Part shown: positions 1 to 6,301 of the stretch, piece by piece | Numbering within the stretch: position 1 is the stretch's first letter | How the letters are laid out: every line of letters starts with the position of its first letter | Source of the DNA: an uncultured Senegalimassilia sp. | Lineage (GTDB): Bacteria; Actinomycetota; Coriobacteriia; Coriobacteriales; Eggerthellaceae | Reading direction: 5' to 3' | Assembly (NCBI RefSeq): GCF_934632265.1 | Contig: NZ_CAKTYH010000074.1 | Coordinates: 1-9,918, forward strand | DNA: 9,918 nucleotides | Translations under genes and position numbers: made by a program | Notes under the pieces: model-generated | The model's input: only the letters and a program-made list of their open reading frames with translations | Told to the model about the DNA's origin: nothing | Databases searched by the model: none

Positions 1-539
1 CGATGGCTGACGACCATGTCTTTTTCATTCCTAGACGTATTCGGCTTTCAATTTGCGAAAGAAATAGTACGTTACCTCAATGGTTCGAGCCTACCAAGAA
101 CTCGGCGAACCGTCTAGGAAAAATGCCCACATGAGGAAAAGTTACCGGAGCTAGAAGAAGATGCGTCAGACGACTCGGAACGCTAGCGCACAGGACACGG
201 AAGCCCGCTTATCTGGGGATTCACACATTCGCAAGACAAAGGAGACTGCAACCCGCCAACGATGCAAGGTATCACGGTCATTCCGACAACTCTCCAGCGG
301 ACACAATCTTCCCTAGCCCGCAAGGTTCGCCCGACAGCTTTCGGCGCAACGGACAAGGGTTCTGCAAGATGGCGGCGTCATACTCGTATCAGGCGATGAG
401 GCGGCTGGATTTAAGCGGGCCGTGTCATGGGAGACGCTCCTGACCTGCTGCTTCACTCCCCATCGCCTCTCCTCCCTTTGGAACGGGCGGGCTCCTCGCA
501 AACTCAGGGCCTGCCCGCCACAAGCGAGCCGGCCGTCAC

Positions 540-564
540 GAAGTGCAGAGCGACTCTGCACTTC
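540..564. repeat. perfect 11-bp hairpin, 3-base loop
   Basis: The arms GAAGTGCAGAG (540-550) and CTCTGCACTTC (554-564) are exact reverse complements around the loop CGA. No T-run follows on either strand, so it is not a standard intrinsic terminator. It lies ~200 bp downstream of the minus-strand EF-G-like gene. It could be a secondary transcript-end structure or part of a short dispersed repeat. Confidence 0.6.
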
Positions 565-720
565 CGCACATACAGACCGCTGCGAAACGCAGACTACTCC
601 GTGCTCCCACGCACGCCGACACCCCCGATCCGCACCGCGCGATCGCCAAACCATCCCGCAAAGAACGCACCAGGAGGCGCAAATGCGAACACCAAGCCGA
701 AGCGCTTCACCGCAGCAAAC

Positions 721-748
721 AGCGAACCGCCCCGAAGGACGGCTCGCT
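721..748 (-). terminator. probable terminator of the EF-G-like gene
   Basis: Read on the minus strand, AGCGAGCCGTCC and GGGCGGTTCGCT form a 12-bp stem, with two G-U pairs, capped by a UUCG tetraloop. It begins ~20 bases after the stop codon of the minus-strand EF-G-like gene. The tract after it (GTTTGCTG) is only weakly T-rich, so termination may be partial or the hairpin may mainly protect the 3' end. Confidence 0.6.
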
Positions 749-769
749 GCAATCATCTTATGGACCTGC

Positions 770-2836
770 TTATGCCTTCGATGCCTGGTAAGCCTCGACC
801 AGCTTCTTCGTCACGTCGGCGGGCGCAGGGTCGTAGCCCTCCAGCTCGATGTAGTAGCTGCCGGAACCGCGCGTCATAGCGCGCAGGTCCTTGGTGTAGC
901 TGATGACCTCGGCATACGGCACGCGCACCATGATGACCGTCTCGCCCTCGTCGGTGGAGTCGGTGCCCACGATACGTCCGCGGCGCGTGGCGATGTCGCC
1001 CATAACGGTGCCGGCATATTCCTCGGTCACCACGATATCCATGGTCGCCATGGGCTCGAGCAGAATGGCACCAGCCTGCTCGCACGCCGCCCGGAAGCCG
1101 ATGCGCGCGGCGGTCTTGAACGCCATCTCGTTGGAGTCGACCGAATGGTACGAGCCGTCGAACACGGCGCACTTGATGTCGACCATGGGATACCCCGCCA
1201 AGAAGCCCTCGGCCATCGCCTCCTGAACGCCCTTGTCAACAGCAGGAATCAAACCGCCGGGGATGGCGCCGCCCTTGACCTCGTCAAAGAATTCATAGCC
1301 CTCGCCAGGGTTAGGGCTGATGCGCAGCCAGCAGTCGCCGAACTGGCCTGCGCCGCCGGTCTGCTTCTTATGACGTCCCTGCGCCTCGGCGGTCTTCGTG
1401 ATGGTCTCGCGATACGGGATGCGCACGGGAACCAGACGCGCCTCCACCTTCGCCTGCTCCTTCATGCGCGCAAGCAGCGTTTCCACCTGAGCTTCGCCCA
1501 TTGCCGTGACGATGGTCTGGTGCGTCTGCTCATTGCGGGCAACGCGCAGCGTGGGGTCGTTCTCAACCGCGCGCGCAAGGAAGGTGCCGACCTTGTCCTC
1601 TTCCTTCTTGTTGGCAGCCTCGATGGCGACAGGATATTGCGGTACGGGCAGCGGCAGCGGATCGATGGACATCGTGCCCGATTGCGACAGCGTGTCGCCG
1701 GCACGCGTGTCGGTGAGCTTGGGAACCACGATGATGTCGCCGGCCTTCGCCGACTTCACATCCGTGGCCTCCTTGCCCATCATCACATACAGATGGCCCA
1801 AGCGATCCTTCTTGCCCGTGCGCGCGTTGATGAGCTCCATGCTGGGCGTGAGCACACCGCTGATCAGCTTCAAGTAGCTCAAGCGTCCCACGAACGGGTC
1901 GGCAACGGTCTTGAAGACGAACGCCGCCGGCTCGCCATCCTCGTCCACGAACGTCTCCTCGCCGTTGGCAAGACGGAAGGCGCCGTGGTGGCGCGGGTGC
2001 GGGAAGTAGGTGCATATATCCTTCATCACGCAGCGGATGCCCTGCTCGATGATGGTGGAGCCCACGTACACGGGAATGAACAGCTCCTGCGCGATGGCCT
2101 TATCGAGCAGGCTCTCGAGCTCTTCCTGCGTCAGCTGCTCGGAGCCGTCCAGGTACTTCATCATCAGGTCGTCATCGGCCTCGGCCACCAGGTCGCACAG
2201 GCGGTCGCGCGCGACCTGCGCCGCCTCGGCGTACTCGGCCGGGATGTCCTCGATGCGGTCGTCGGTGGTACCGTCCTGGTCGAAGTAGCGGGCCTTCATG
2301 CGCAGCACATCGATAACGCCCTTGAAGTCCTCGGCAACGCCGATGGGAATGGTGACCGGGCCCAAGCGGCTTCCGAAGCGCGCGTGCAGCTGCGCCATGA
2401 TGGTGTCGAAGTTCGCATGCTCGCGGTCGATGTGGTTGATGAACACGGCGCGCGACAGGCGCATGCCCTCGGCTTCACGCCACAGCTTCGTGGTCATGAC
2501 CTGGGGACCTGCGACGGCATCGATGACGAACAGCGCCATTTCGGCAGCCTGCATGGTGGCAAGCGTGTCGCCGATGAAGTCGGGATGGCCCGAGGTGTCA
2601 AGCAGGTTGATCTTGTAATCATGGTACGGAATGGGCGCGACGGAAGTGCCCAGAGTGAACTTGCGGCGAATCTCTTCCTGGTCGTAGTCAAGGTAGGATT
2701 TGCCGTCGTGGGTGGTGCCCATGCGCGGCGTGCGGCCTGAAACGTGCAGCATAGCCTCGGCGAGCGAGGTTTTGCCGGCGCCGTCTTGGCCCACCAGCAC
2801 GATGTTTCGGACATGTTCGGTAGCAGGAGCTGCCAT
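770..2836 (-). CDS. elongation factor G-like translational GTPase (EF-G paralogue)
   Basis: A 688-residue protein with the full EF-G domain order. G domain: P-loop GQDGAGKT (16-23), G3 DTSGHPDF (80-87) and G4 NHID (134-137). Beta-barrel domain II is at about 300-395. Domain IV carries HKKQTGGAGQFG (489-500) and GGAIPGGLIPAVDKG (522-536). Domain V has EPMATMDIVV (594-603), and LRAMTRGSGS (651-660) lies near the C-terminus. Length is normal for the family. Canonical EF-G has AHVDAGKTT, DTPGHVDF and NKMD, and switch I contains RGIT; here switch I reads RRKFTLGTS (57-65) and G4 has His for Lys. This marks the divergent EF-G-like (EF-G2/FusA2-type) branch rather than the housekeeping factor, which normally sits beside rpsL/rpsG and tufA. 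It presumably binds GTP and the ribosome; its role in this branch is not settled. Start: AAGGTGA lies four bases upstream of the ATG. It is monocistronic and diverges from the small membrane-protein gene. Confidence 0.9.
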   Translation of the reverse strand: MAAPATEHVRNIVLVGQDGAGKTSLAEAMLHVSGRTPRMGTTHDGKSYLDYDQEEIRRKFTLGTSVAPIPYHDYKINLLDTSGHPDFIGDTLATMQAAEMALFVIDAVAGPQVMTTKLWREAEGMRLSRAVFINHIDREHANFDTIMAQLHARFGSRLGPVTIPIGVAEDFKGVIDVLRMKARYFDQDGTTDDRIEDIPAEYAEAAQVARDRLCDLVAEADDDLMMKYLDGSEQLTQEELESLLDKAIAQELFIPVYVGSTIIEQGIRCVMKDICTYFPHPRHHGAFRLANGEETFVDEDGEPAAFVFKTVADPFVGRLSYLKLISGVLTPSMELINARTGKKDRLGHLYVMMGKEATDVKSAKAGDIIVVPKLTDTRAGDTLSQSGTMSIDPLPLPVPQYPVAIEAANKKEEDKVGTFLARAVENDPTLRVARNEQTHQTIVTAMGEAQVETLLARMKEQAKVEARLVPVRIPYRETITKTAEAQGRHKKQTGGAGQFGDCWLRISPNPGEGYEFFDEVKGGAIPGGLIPAVDKGVQEAMAEGFLAGYPMVDIKCAVFDGSYHSVDSNEMAFKTAARIGFRAACEQAGAILLEPMATMDIVVTEEYAGTVMGDIATRRGRIVGTDSTDEGETVIMVRVPYAEVISYTKDLRAMTRGSGSYYIELEGYDPAPADVTKKLVEAYQASKA

Positions 2837-2840
2837 ACGA

Positions 2841-2851
2841 TCACCTTCCCC
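2841..2851 (-). promoter_or_regulatory. ribosome binding site of the EF-G-like gene
   Basis: On the minus strand GGGGAAGGTGA precedes the ATG at 2836 by four bases. This fixes the start and rules out longer N-terminal readings. Confidence 0.7.
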
Positions 2852-2921
2852 TTATAAAGGCGTCGCGCCCGATTCGCCAACTCGATTCAAGCGCGGGACG
2901 CAGTCGAACCAAACGGTCGGA

Positions 2922-2937
2922 ACACTATCGATAGTGT
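2922..2937. promoter_or_regulatory. 16-bp perfect palindrome, candidate operator
   Basis: ACACTATCGATAGTGT is its own reverse complement. It sits 86 bp upstream of the start of the minus-strand EF-G-like gene, where a promoter is expected. On the minus strand a weak -10-like TACACT overlaps its edge, but no -35 is well placed. The symmetry suits a dimeric repressor; the regulator is unknown. Confidence 0.45.
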
Positions 2938-3287
2938 AGCGCAAAACCCAGCGTGAACCGGCAAAACGCCTGATGATGGATACGCCCCGGGGCGTTGCAG
3001 AGAGGCATCCATCGACGGGCAGAGGCGCCGCATGGGAAAACCGAGGCGCTTCGAGGGCATTATGGGAAAGGCGGGTCGGAGACGAGCGCGAGCGCTAAGG
3101 AGAAAGCGAACGGGAAACCAAGGCGCTACCGGAAGATCAAACCATAACTAGGCGAAATGAGACATGTGGCGAACTCGTTACGCGTTGGTGACAGCGTCGG
3201 CATGCGCGAGCCCGCGGCACCCGCGGCGCGATACCCTACGGATAGCGGAACGCGGCTGCTAGGCCCGTCCCGCACAAGGTTTACCAC

Positions 3288-3305
3288 GCGCCGCCCATGC
3301 GGCGC
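3288..3305 (+). promoter_or_regulatory. 5' leader hairpin before the small membrane-protein gene
   Basis: GCGCCGC (3288-3294) and GCGGCGC (3299-3305) are exact reverse complements around a CCAT loop. The hairpin ends 7 bases before the AAGGAG ribosome binding site (3313-3318). It could shape translation or mRNA stability, but no alternative structure masking the site is evident. Confidence 0.35.
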
Positions 3306-3324
3306 TACGCATAAGGAGCAGCTC

Positions 3325-3690
3325 ATGGCGTTCCCGAAACATCCCATCATCGACGTGAACCCGGTCGACGCGGCGCGCGGCGCTGCCGCTGCCGCCCAAA
3401 CAGCAGCGGAATCCTTCACGCCGCCCTCGTTCGGCAAACGCGTCGGGAAGGTGGACAACCAGCCGCTGCATACCACGTTCGTCGACGGCCGCGGCAACCC
3501 CGTTCGCAATCAAGGAGATGCCGCCGCTGCCGCTTCGCGTCTAACGGGCGCAGCCCAAACCGTGGCAGGCGCCGCCGTCATGGCAGTCGGCGTTCCCATG
3601 CTCATACTGCCCGGACCTGGCGTGCTCACCATCGGCGCAGGCGCCGCCATAGCCGCCGGCGGCATCAAGAAGATCCGCAACGGGAAATAG
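3325..3690 (+). CDS. small membrane-hairpin protein with PGPG turn, unknown function
   Basis: A 121-residue protein. The N-terminal ~75 residues are polar with Ala-rich runs (AARGAAAAAQTAA at 16-28, AAAAAS at 66-71). Then come two short hydrophobic segments, about 78-95 and 100-113, joined by LPGPGVL (95-101) and ending in a basic tail KKIRNGK. The Pro-Gly-Pro-Gly turn between membrane segments resembles the PGPGW family of small putative transmembrane proteins, but Val replaces Trp and the match is by eye only. No enzyme motif is visible. The start at 3325 is chosen because AAGGAG (3313-3318) lies six bases upstream. An in-frame ATG at 3157 would add 56 residues but has no ribosome binding site. 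It appears monocistronic, closed by a terminator at 3763. Function cannot be assigned. Confidence 0.75.
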   Translation: MAFPKHPIIDVNPVDAARGAAAAAQTAAESFTPPSFGKRVGKVDNQPLHTTFVDGRGNPVRNQGDAAAAASRLTGAAQTVAGAAVMAVGVPMLILPGPGVLTIGAGAAIAAGGIKKIRNGK

Positions 3691-3762
3691 CGCAAGGACA
3701 ATGGCGGTTGTTCGCCGTTCTCGAGCCTTTCGCGCTCATCACCAGAATCCTCCGAGCCCAAC

Positions 3763-3798
3763 AGCCCGCATATCGTCTCATGCGATGCGCGGGCTTTT
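3763..3798 (+). terminator. intrinsic terminator after the small membrane-protein gene
   Basis: The arms AGCCCGC (3763-3769) and GCGGGCT (3789-3795) pair exactly. The stem can continue through ATCG/CGAT past a short mismatch, and TTT follows. It lies ~70 bases after the stop codon and separates this gene from the choloylglycine hydrolase. Confidence 0.7.
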
Positions 3799-3883
3799 CG
3801 CGTCGCACGATCCCCGCCCCGCAAGCCGCACGAACTCCGCTCAACGGCTTCGCAACGCGAAGGCAACGCTCGGGGTTTCCCCA

Positions 3884-3911
3884 TTGCAAGCTGCTGCCGC
3901 AGGCGTACCAT
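3884..3911 (+). promoter_or_regulatory. candidate promoter of the choloylglycine hydrolase gene
   Basis: TTGCAA (3884-3889) and TACCAT (3906-3911) are separated by 16 bases, each matching four of six sigma70 consensus positions. A start near 3918 would give a ~75-base leader. The match is moderate. Confidence 0.35.
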
Positions 3912-3991
3912 TCCTTTTCCGCAGGGGCAAAACGCCCCGAAGGAGCAAGCGCAGGCGCAAACCCACGCGCCAATGTTGAACGGAGGCACAT

Positions 3992-4918
3992 ATGTGCACG
4001 GCGATTCGATTCACCGACCCTGACGGAAACCTGTATTTCGGCCGCAACCTGGACTGGGCGTACGGCTATGGCGAGACCATCACGTTCACGCCGCGCAACC
4101 ATCCTGCGAACACGGGGCATCGCGCGGTGCTGGGCATGGCCATCGCCTCGGAAGGGTATCCGCTGTACTTTGACTGCGCCAACGAGAACGGCCTGGCCAT
4201 CGCCGGCCTGAACTTCCCCGGCTACGCATACTTCCCCGACGACGTCCGCCCGGGAACCACGGCCGTCGCTCCATACGAATTCCCCTTGTGGGTCACCTCG
4301 AACTTCGACAAGGTCGACGACGTCGAGGCGGCGCTGGCCAACATCACGCTGGTGAACAAGGGCTTCGGCGACTTCCCCATCAGCATGCTGCACTGGATCA
4401 TCGCCGACGCCAGCGGCTGCATCGTGGTGGAGTCGACCGCCGAGGGCCTGCAGGTGATGCGCGACCCCGCCGACGTGCTGGCCAATCAGCCGGGCCTTGC
4501 GTGGCACCTGGAAAACCTGCGCAGCTACATGAACGTGACCCCTAGCGCGCCTAGCTCCGTGACGTGGGCGAACGCAACGCTGACGCCCTACGGCGCCGGC
4601 GCGGGCATGCGCGGGCTGCCTGGCGACGTGTACTCGCCCTCGCGTTTCGTGCGCGCCGCTTACCTGAACGCACATCATGCGCCGAAAGATACCGAGAGCG
4701 GCAACGTTGCGCGCGTCTTCCGCACGCTCGGCGGCGTGGCAATGGTGGAGGGAAGCGCGCAGATGAACGACGGCGCGAACGAATTCACTGTGTTCACCAG
4801 CGCCTATTCCGCTCGCGAGAGTCGCTACTACTTCAACACCTACGAGAACCCCGCCTACACCACCGCCGCATTCAAGGACTTCAACCTCGACGCCACCGAA
4901 GTCCAACAGCTGCAGTAG
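3992..4918 (+). CDS. choloylglycine hydrolase family protein (probable bile salt hydrolase)
   Basis: A 308-residue Ntn-hydrolase of the choloylglycine hydrolase/penicillin V acylase family, near the usual 315-340 length. Family members cleave the amide bond of glycine- or taurine-conjugated bile salts, or of penicillin V, using an N-terminal Cys exposed by Met removal. Visible residues: nucleophile Cys2 in MCTAI, Arg18 and Asp21 in FGRNLDW, Asn74 in AGLNFPGY, Asn165 in DVLANQP, and Arg218/Arg221 in SPSRFVRA after GLPGD (208-212). These match the known Cys2/Arg18/Asp21/Asn82/Asn175/Arg228 set of bile salt hydrolases. There is no signal peptide, so it should be cytoplasmic. MLHWIIAD (132-139) and YYFNTYEN (279-286) also follow bile salt hydrolases. 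One difference is Ala164 where characterised enzymes have Thr before the Asn. Start: GGAGG (3982-3986) is five bases before the ATG, and Cys2 must follow it. Substrate preference, and penicillin V or acyl-homoserine lactone activity, cannot be settled from sequence. It appears monocistronic. Confidence 0.9.
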   Translation: MCTAIRFTDPDGNLYFGRNLDWAYGYGETITFTPRNHPANTGHRAVLGMAIASEGYPLYFDCANENGLAIAGLNFPGYAYFPDDVRPGTTAVAPYEFPLWVTSNFDKVDDVEAALANITLVNKGFGDFPISMLHWIIADASGCIVVESTAEGLQVMRDPADVLANQPGLAWHLENLRSYMNVTPSAPSSVTWANATLTPYGAGAGMRGLPGDVYSPSRFVRAAYLNAHHAPKDTESGNVARVFRTLGGVAMVEGSAQMNDGANEFTVFTSAYSARESRYYFNTYENPAYTTAAFKDFNLDATEVQQLQ

Positions 4919-4968
4919 CCACGCCCACCCGCCCGAAGCACCTCAAAATGCATAAAGCGGGGTTTGCT

Positions 4969-4990
4969 TGACAATATGCCGCATATGTCA
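4969..4990. promoter_or_regulatory. inverted repeat upstream of the Mrp ATPase gene, candidate operator
   Basis: TGAC-A-ATATGC and GCATATGTCA are reverse complements around a central C, apart from one unpaired A. The repeat overlaps a perfect -35 hexamer TTGACA (4968-4973), though no good -10 stands 16-18 bases from it. It lies ~105 bp before the gene start and ~40 bp before the extended -10 at 5029. A regulator could bind here; which one is unknown. Confidence 0.4.
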
Positions 4991-5028
4991 CGTCGCAGGT
5001 GCTAATTGGCCGTTGCGTTGACGCGTTG

Positions 5029-5037
5029 TGCTATCAT
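5029..5037 (+). promoter_or_regulatory. extended -10 promoter candidate for the Mrp ATPase gene
   Basis: TGCTATCAT contains a TATCAT -10 preceded by the TGn extension. No consensus -35 stands at 16-18 bases, which is common for extended -10 promoters. Transcription would start near 5044, giving a ~50-base leader. Confidence 0.45.
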
Positions 5038-5095
5038 CCCTTCAGGACGAGTGGCGCTTCCAGACATCTGGGAGCACAATAAGAAAGAAGGAATC

Positions 5096-5959
5096 ATGGC
5101 AGAAGAGTGCTCGCACGAGTGCGGCAGCTGCGGTGTTTCGGGATGCGGCGAGCGCACCGCCGCCGGCCCCACCAAGCTTGAGACGAACAAGCGCAGCAAC
5201 GTCAAGCACGTCATCGGCGTTGTCTCCGGCAAGGGCGGCGTCGGCAAATCCCTGGTCACCAGCCTGCTTGCCAGCGAAATGAACAAGCGCGGCAACAAGG
5301 TGGGCATCTTGGACGCCGACATCACCGGCCCCTCCATCCCGAAGACCTTCGGCATCACCAACCCGCTGACCGCCGACGCCGACGGCATCCTGCCCGGCCA
5401 AACCAAAACGGGTATCAAGGTCATGTCCACCAACCTCATGCTTCCCAAGGGCGACCTGCCGGTGGCATGGCGCGGCCCGGTCGTGTCCAACGCCATCCGC
5501 CAATTCTGGAGCGAGACGAACTGGGGCGACATCGACTACCTGTTCGTCGACATGCCTCCGGGAACCTCCGACGTGCTGCTCACCGTGTTCCAGTCGCTGC
5601 CCGTCGACGGCATCGTCACCGTATCTGCGCCGCAGGAGCTGGTGGCCATGATCGTGGGCAAGGCGGTCAACCTTGCGCATGACATGGACGTCGAGGTGCT
5701 GGGCCTGGTGGAGAACATGGCCTACTTCAAGTGCGACGACTGCGGCAAGGAGCACCACATCTTCGGCGAGCCTCAGGGCGCCGAGGTTGCCGAGCGCTAC
5801 AACATCCCCGCCTACACCACCCTGCCCATCGACCCGAAGTTCGCGCGCCTGTGCGACGAAGGCAAGGTCGAGGACTACGACGTGGAAGGCAAGCTGGACG
5901 TCATCATCGACAAAATCGTCGAAGCCGGCGAAAAGCAGGAAGAGGAAGCAGCCGAATAA
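5096..5959 (+). CDS. Mrp/NBP35 family Fe-S cluster carrier ATPase
   Basis: A 287-residue cytoplasmic P-loop ATPase of the Mrp/NBP35/ApbC family, which binds Fe-S clusters and passes them to target proteins. The deviant Walker A GKGGVGKS is at 45-52. The switch segment ILDADITGPSIP (71-82) and DMPPGTSD (152-159) are family signatures, and the cluster-bridging CxxC is Cys213-Cys216 in YFKCDDCGKEH. The N-terminus carries four further cysteines (5, 9, 12, 17), like the N-terminal cluster motif of eukaryotic NBP35 and of many anaerobe homologues but with tighter spacing; classical Mrp lacks them. The C-terminus is a short acidic tail (EKQEEEAAE). The start at 5096 has AAGGA (5088-5092) upstream; an earlier in-frame start at 5006 would precede the predicted transcription start. 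It is a single-gene unit between its own promoter region and a strong terminator. Family assignment is firm; client proteins are unknown. Confidence 0.92.
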   Translation: MAEECSHECGSCGVSGCGERTAAGPTKLETNKRSNVKHVIGVVSGKGGVGKSLVTSLLASEMNKRGNKVGILDADITGPSIPKTFGITNPLTADADGILPGQTKTGIKVMSTNLMLPKGDLPVAWRGPVVSNAIRQFWSETNWGDIDYLFVDMPPGTSDVLLTVFQSLPVDGIVTVSAPQELVAMIVGKAVNLAHDMDVEVLGLVENMAYFKCDDCGKEHHIFGEPQGAEVAERYNIPAYTTLPIDPKFARLCDEGKVEDYDVEGKLDVIIDKIVEAGEKQEEEAAE

Positions 5960-5989
5960 CGGCTACTCCGCCACAAGCCTTTAAATTGC

Positions 5990-6028
5990 GAAAGCCTGCG
6001 AACCCTTTGGGGTTCGCAGGCTTTCTTC
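5990..6028 (+). terminator. strong intrinsic terminator after the Mrp ATPase gene
   Basis: A perfect 16-bp stem: left arm 5990-6005, starting GAAAGCCTGCG; right arm 6010-6025, ending CGCAGGCTTTC; TTTG loop. TTC follows, so the T-tract is partly inside the stem. It begins 30 bases after the stop codon and isolates the gene from the trp region. Confidence 0.85.
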
Positions 6029-6033
6029 ATACA

Positions 6034-6058
6034 TGAACAGGGGACGGAGGTGCGTTCA
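6034..6058. repeat. candidate REP-like short repeat
   Basis: TGAAC (6034-6038) and GTTCA (6054-6058) flank a GGGGACGGAGG core. Short elements with a GGGGACG core inside a TGA(A)C...G(T)TCA inverted frame are common between genes in many Firmicutes and Actinobacteria genomes, and some are linked to REP-associated transposases. Only one copy is present here, so repetition is not shown. Confidence 0.35.
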
Positions 6059-6160
6059 CGCGCGACAAACGCATTGCTTGACTGCAAGGCAACTCTTCGC
6101 AAAACCATACACTGACCTGGGGATAAGCTTCCTGCATATCGTTCCATATTCGGTGCAGGC

Positions 6161-6217
6161 CGGTGACCGGTTTCAGTAACCAATACTCTTCCAGCAACCG
6201 GTCACATTCGGTGACCG
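6161..6217. promoter_or_regulatory. triple CGGTGACCG-type dyad upstream of the trp promoter
   Basis: CGGTGACCG occurs at 6161-6169 and 6209-6217, with an inverted ACCGGTCAC at 6197-6205 between. GTGACCGGTT (6163-6172) pairs perfectly with AACCGGTCAC (6196-6205), and CGGTCAC (6199-6205) pairs perfectly with GTGACCG (6211-6217), so the two stems exclude each other. The block ends 34 bases before the -35 at 6252, which fits an operator or activator array; it lies upstream of the expected transcript. Confidence 0.45.
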
Positions 6218-6251
6218 CAAAATAATTTCCCGCCGTTTGCAAAATTCTATC

Positions 6252-6280
6252 TTGACGCTAGGCAAAAGTTGCGGCATTCT
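6252..6280 (+). promoter_or_regulatory. candidate promoter of the trp operon
   Basis: TTGACG (6252-6257, five of six consensus) is followed after 17 bases by CATTCT (6275-6280, three of six). A start near 6287 would place the whole T-box leader in the transcript. The weak -10 lowers confidence, but position and spacing fit. Confidence 0.5.
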
Positions 6281-6301
6281 CACAACCAGTTTCAACAAAC
6301 C

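Larger units (their letters stand above)
1..769. other. non-coding stretch with possible degraded gene end
   Basis: No reading frame here looks like a real gene. The first ~140 bases appear less GC-rich than the rest. On the plus strand, one frame from 3 to 134 reads a 43-residue stretch (begins MADDHVFF). Another frame from 118 to 186 reads an acidic tail (ELEEDASDDSER) ending in TAG at 184-186. The two frames would join if one A were lost from the run of five at 119-123, so this could be a frameshifted gene remnant. I do not recognise the product. Positions ~187-530 show nothing I can name. Two hairpins further on (540-564 and 721-748) are listed separately. Confidence 0.4.
2837..3324. other. 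divergent intergenic region
   Basis: About 490 bases separate the minus-strand EF-G-like gene from the plus-strand small membrane-protein gene. It holds the palindrome at 2922-2937, a GC-rich perfect 14-bp palindrome ACGCCCCGGGGCGT (2982-2995), an imperfect direct repeat (GGGAAAACCGAGGCGCT at 3034-3050 and GGGAAACCAAGGCGCT at 3112-3127), and a 7-bp hairpin at 3288-3305. An ATG at 3157 is in frame with the downstream gene but lacks a ribosome binding site. I see no clear sigma70 promoter for the plus-strand gene. Confidence 0.5.
3691..3991. other. intergenic region upstream of the choloylglycine hydrolase
   Basis: Besides the terminator at 3763-3798 and the candidate promoter at 3884-3911, it holds a small hairpin, GGGGC (3924-3928) with GCCCC (3934-3938), in the presumed 5' leader of the hydrolase. 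No small gene is convincing here. Confidence 0.5.

Noticed and set aside
82..98. GGTTCGAGCC resembling a tRNA T-loop
   Set aside because: The flanking bases do not form the T stem and no acceptor or anticodon arm can be drawn.
313..756. 147-residue minus-strand frame downstream of the EF-G-like gene
   Set aside because: Cys/Arg/Ser-rich composition, crosses two hairpins, no start signal; likely chance.
422..2740. 772-residue plus-strand open frame
   Set aside because: It lies antisense to the EF-G-like gene, which has full domain conservation; long antisense frames are common in GC-rich DNA and its product has no recognisable motif.
3157..3324. N-terminal extension of the small membrane protein from ATG 3157
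   Set aside because: No ribosome binding site; the extension is Arg/Pro-rich and crosses the leader hairpin, while 3325 has AAGGAG.
3665..4906. 413-residue minus-strand open frame
   Set aside because: Antisense of the choloylglycine hydrolase, low-complexity Val/Gly/Ala/Arg translation, no ribosome binding site that I can see.
6027..6242. 71-residue minus-strand frame with a fairly protein-like sequence
   Set aside because: It starts at TTG without a ribosome binding site, overlaps the dyad array and ends in the REP-like element; no family recognised.
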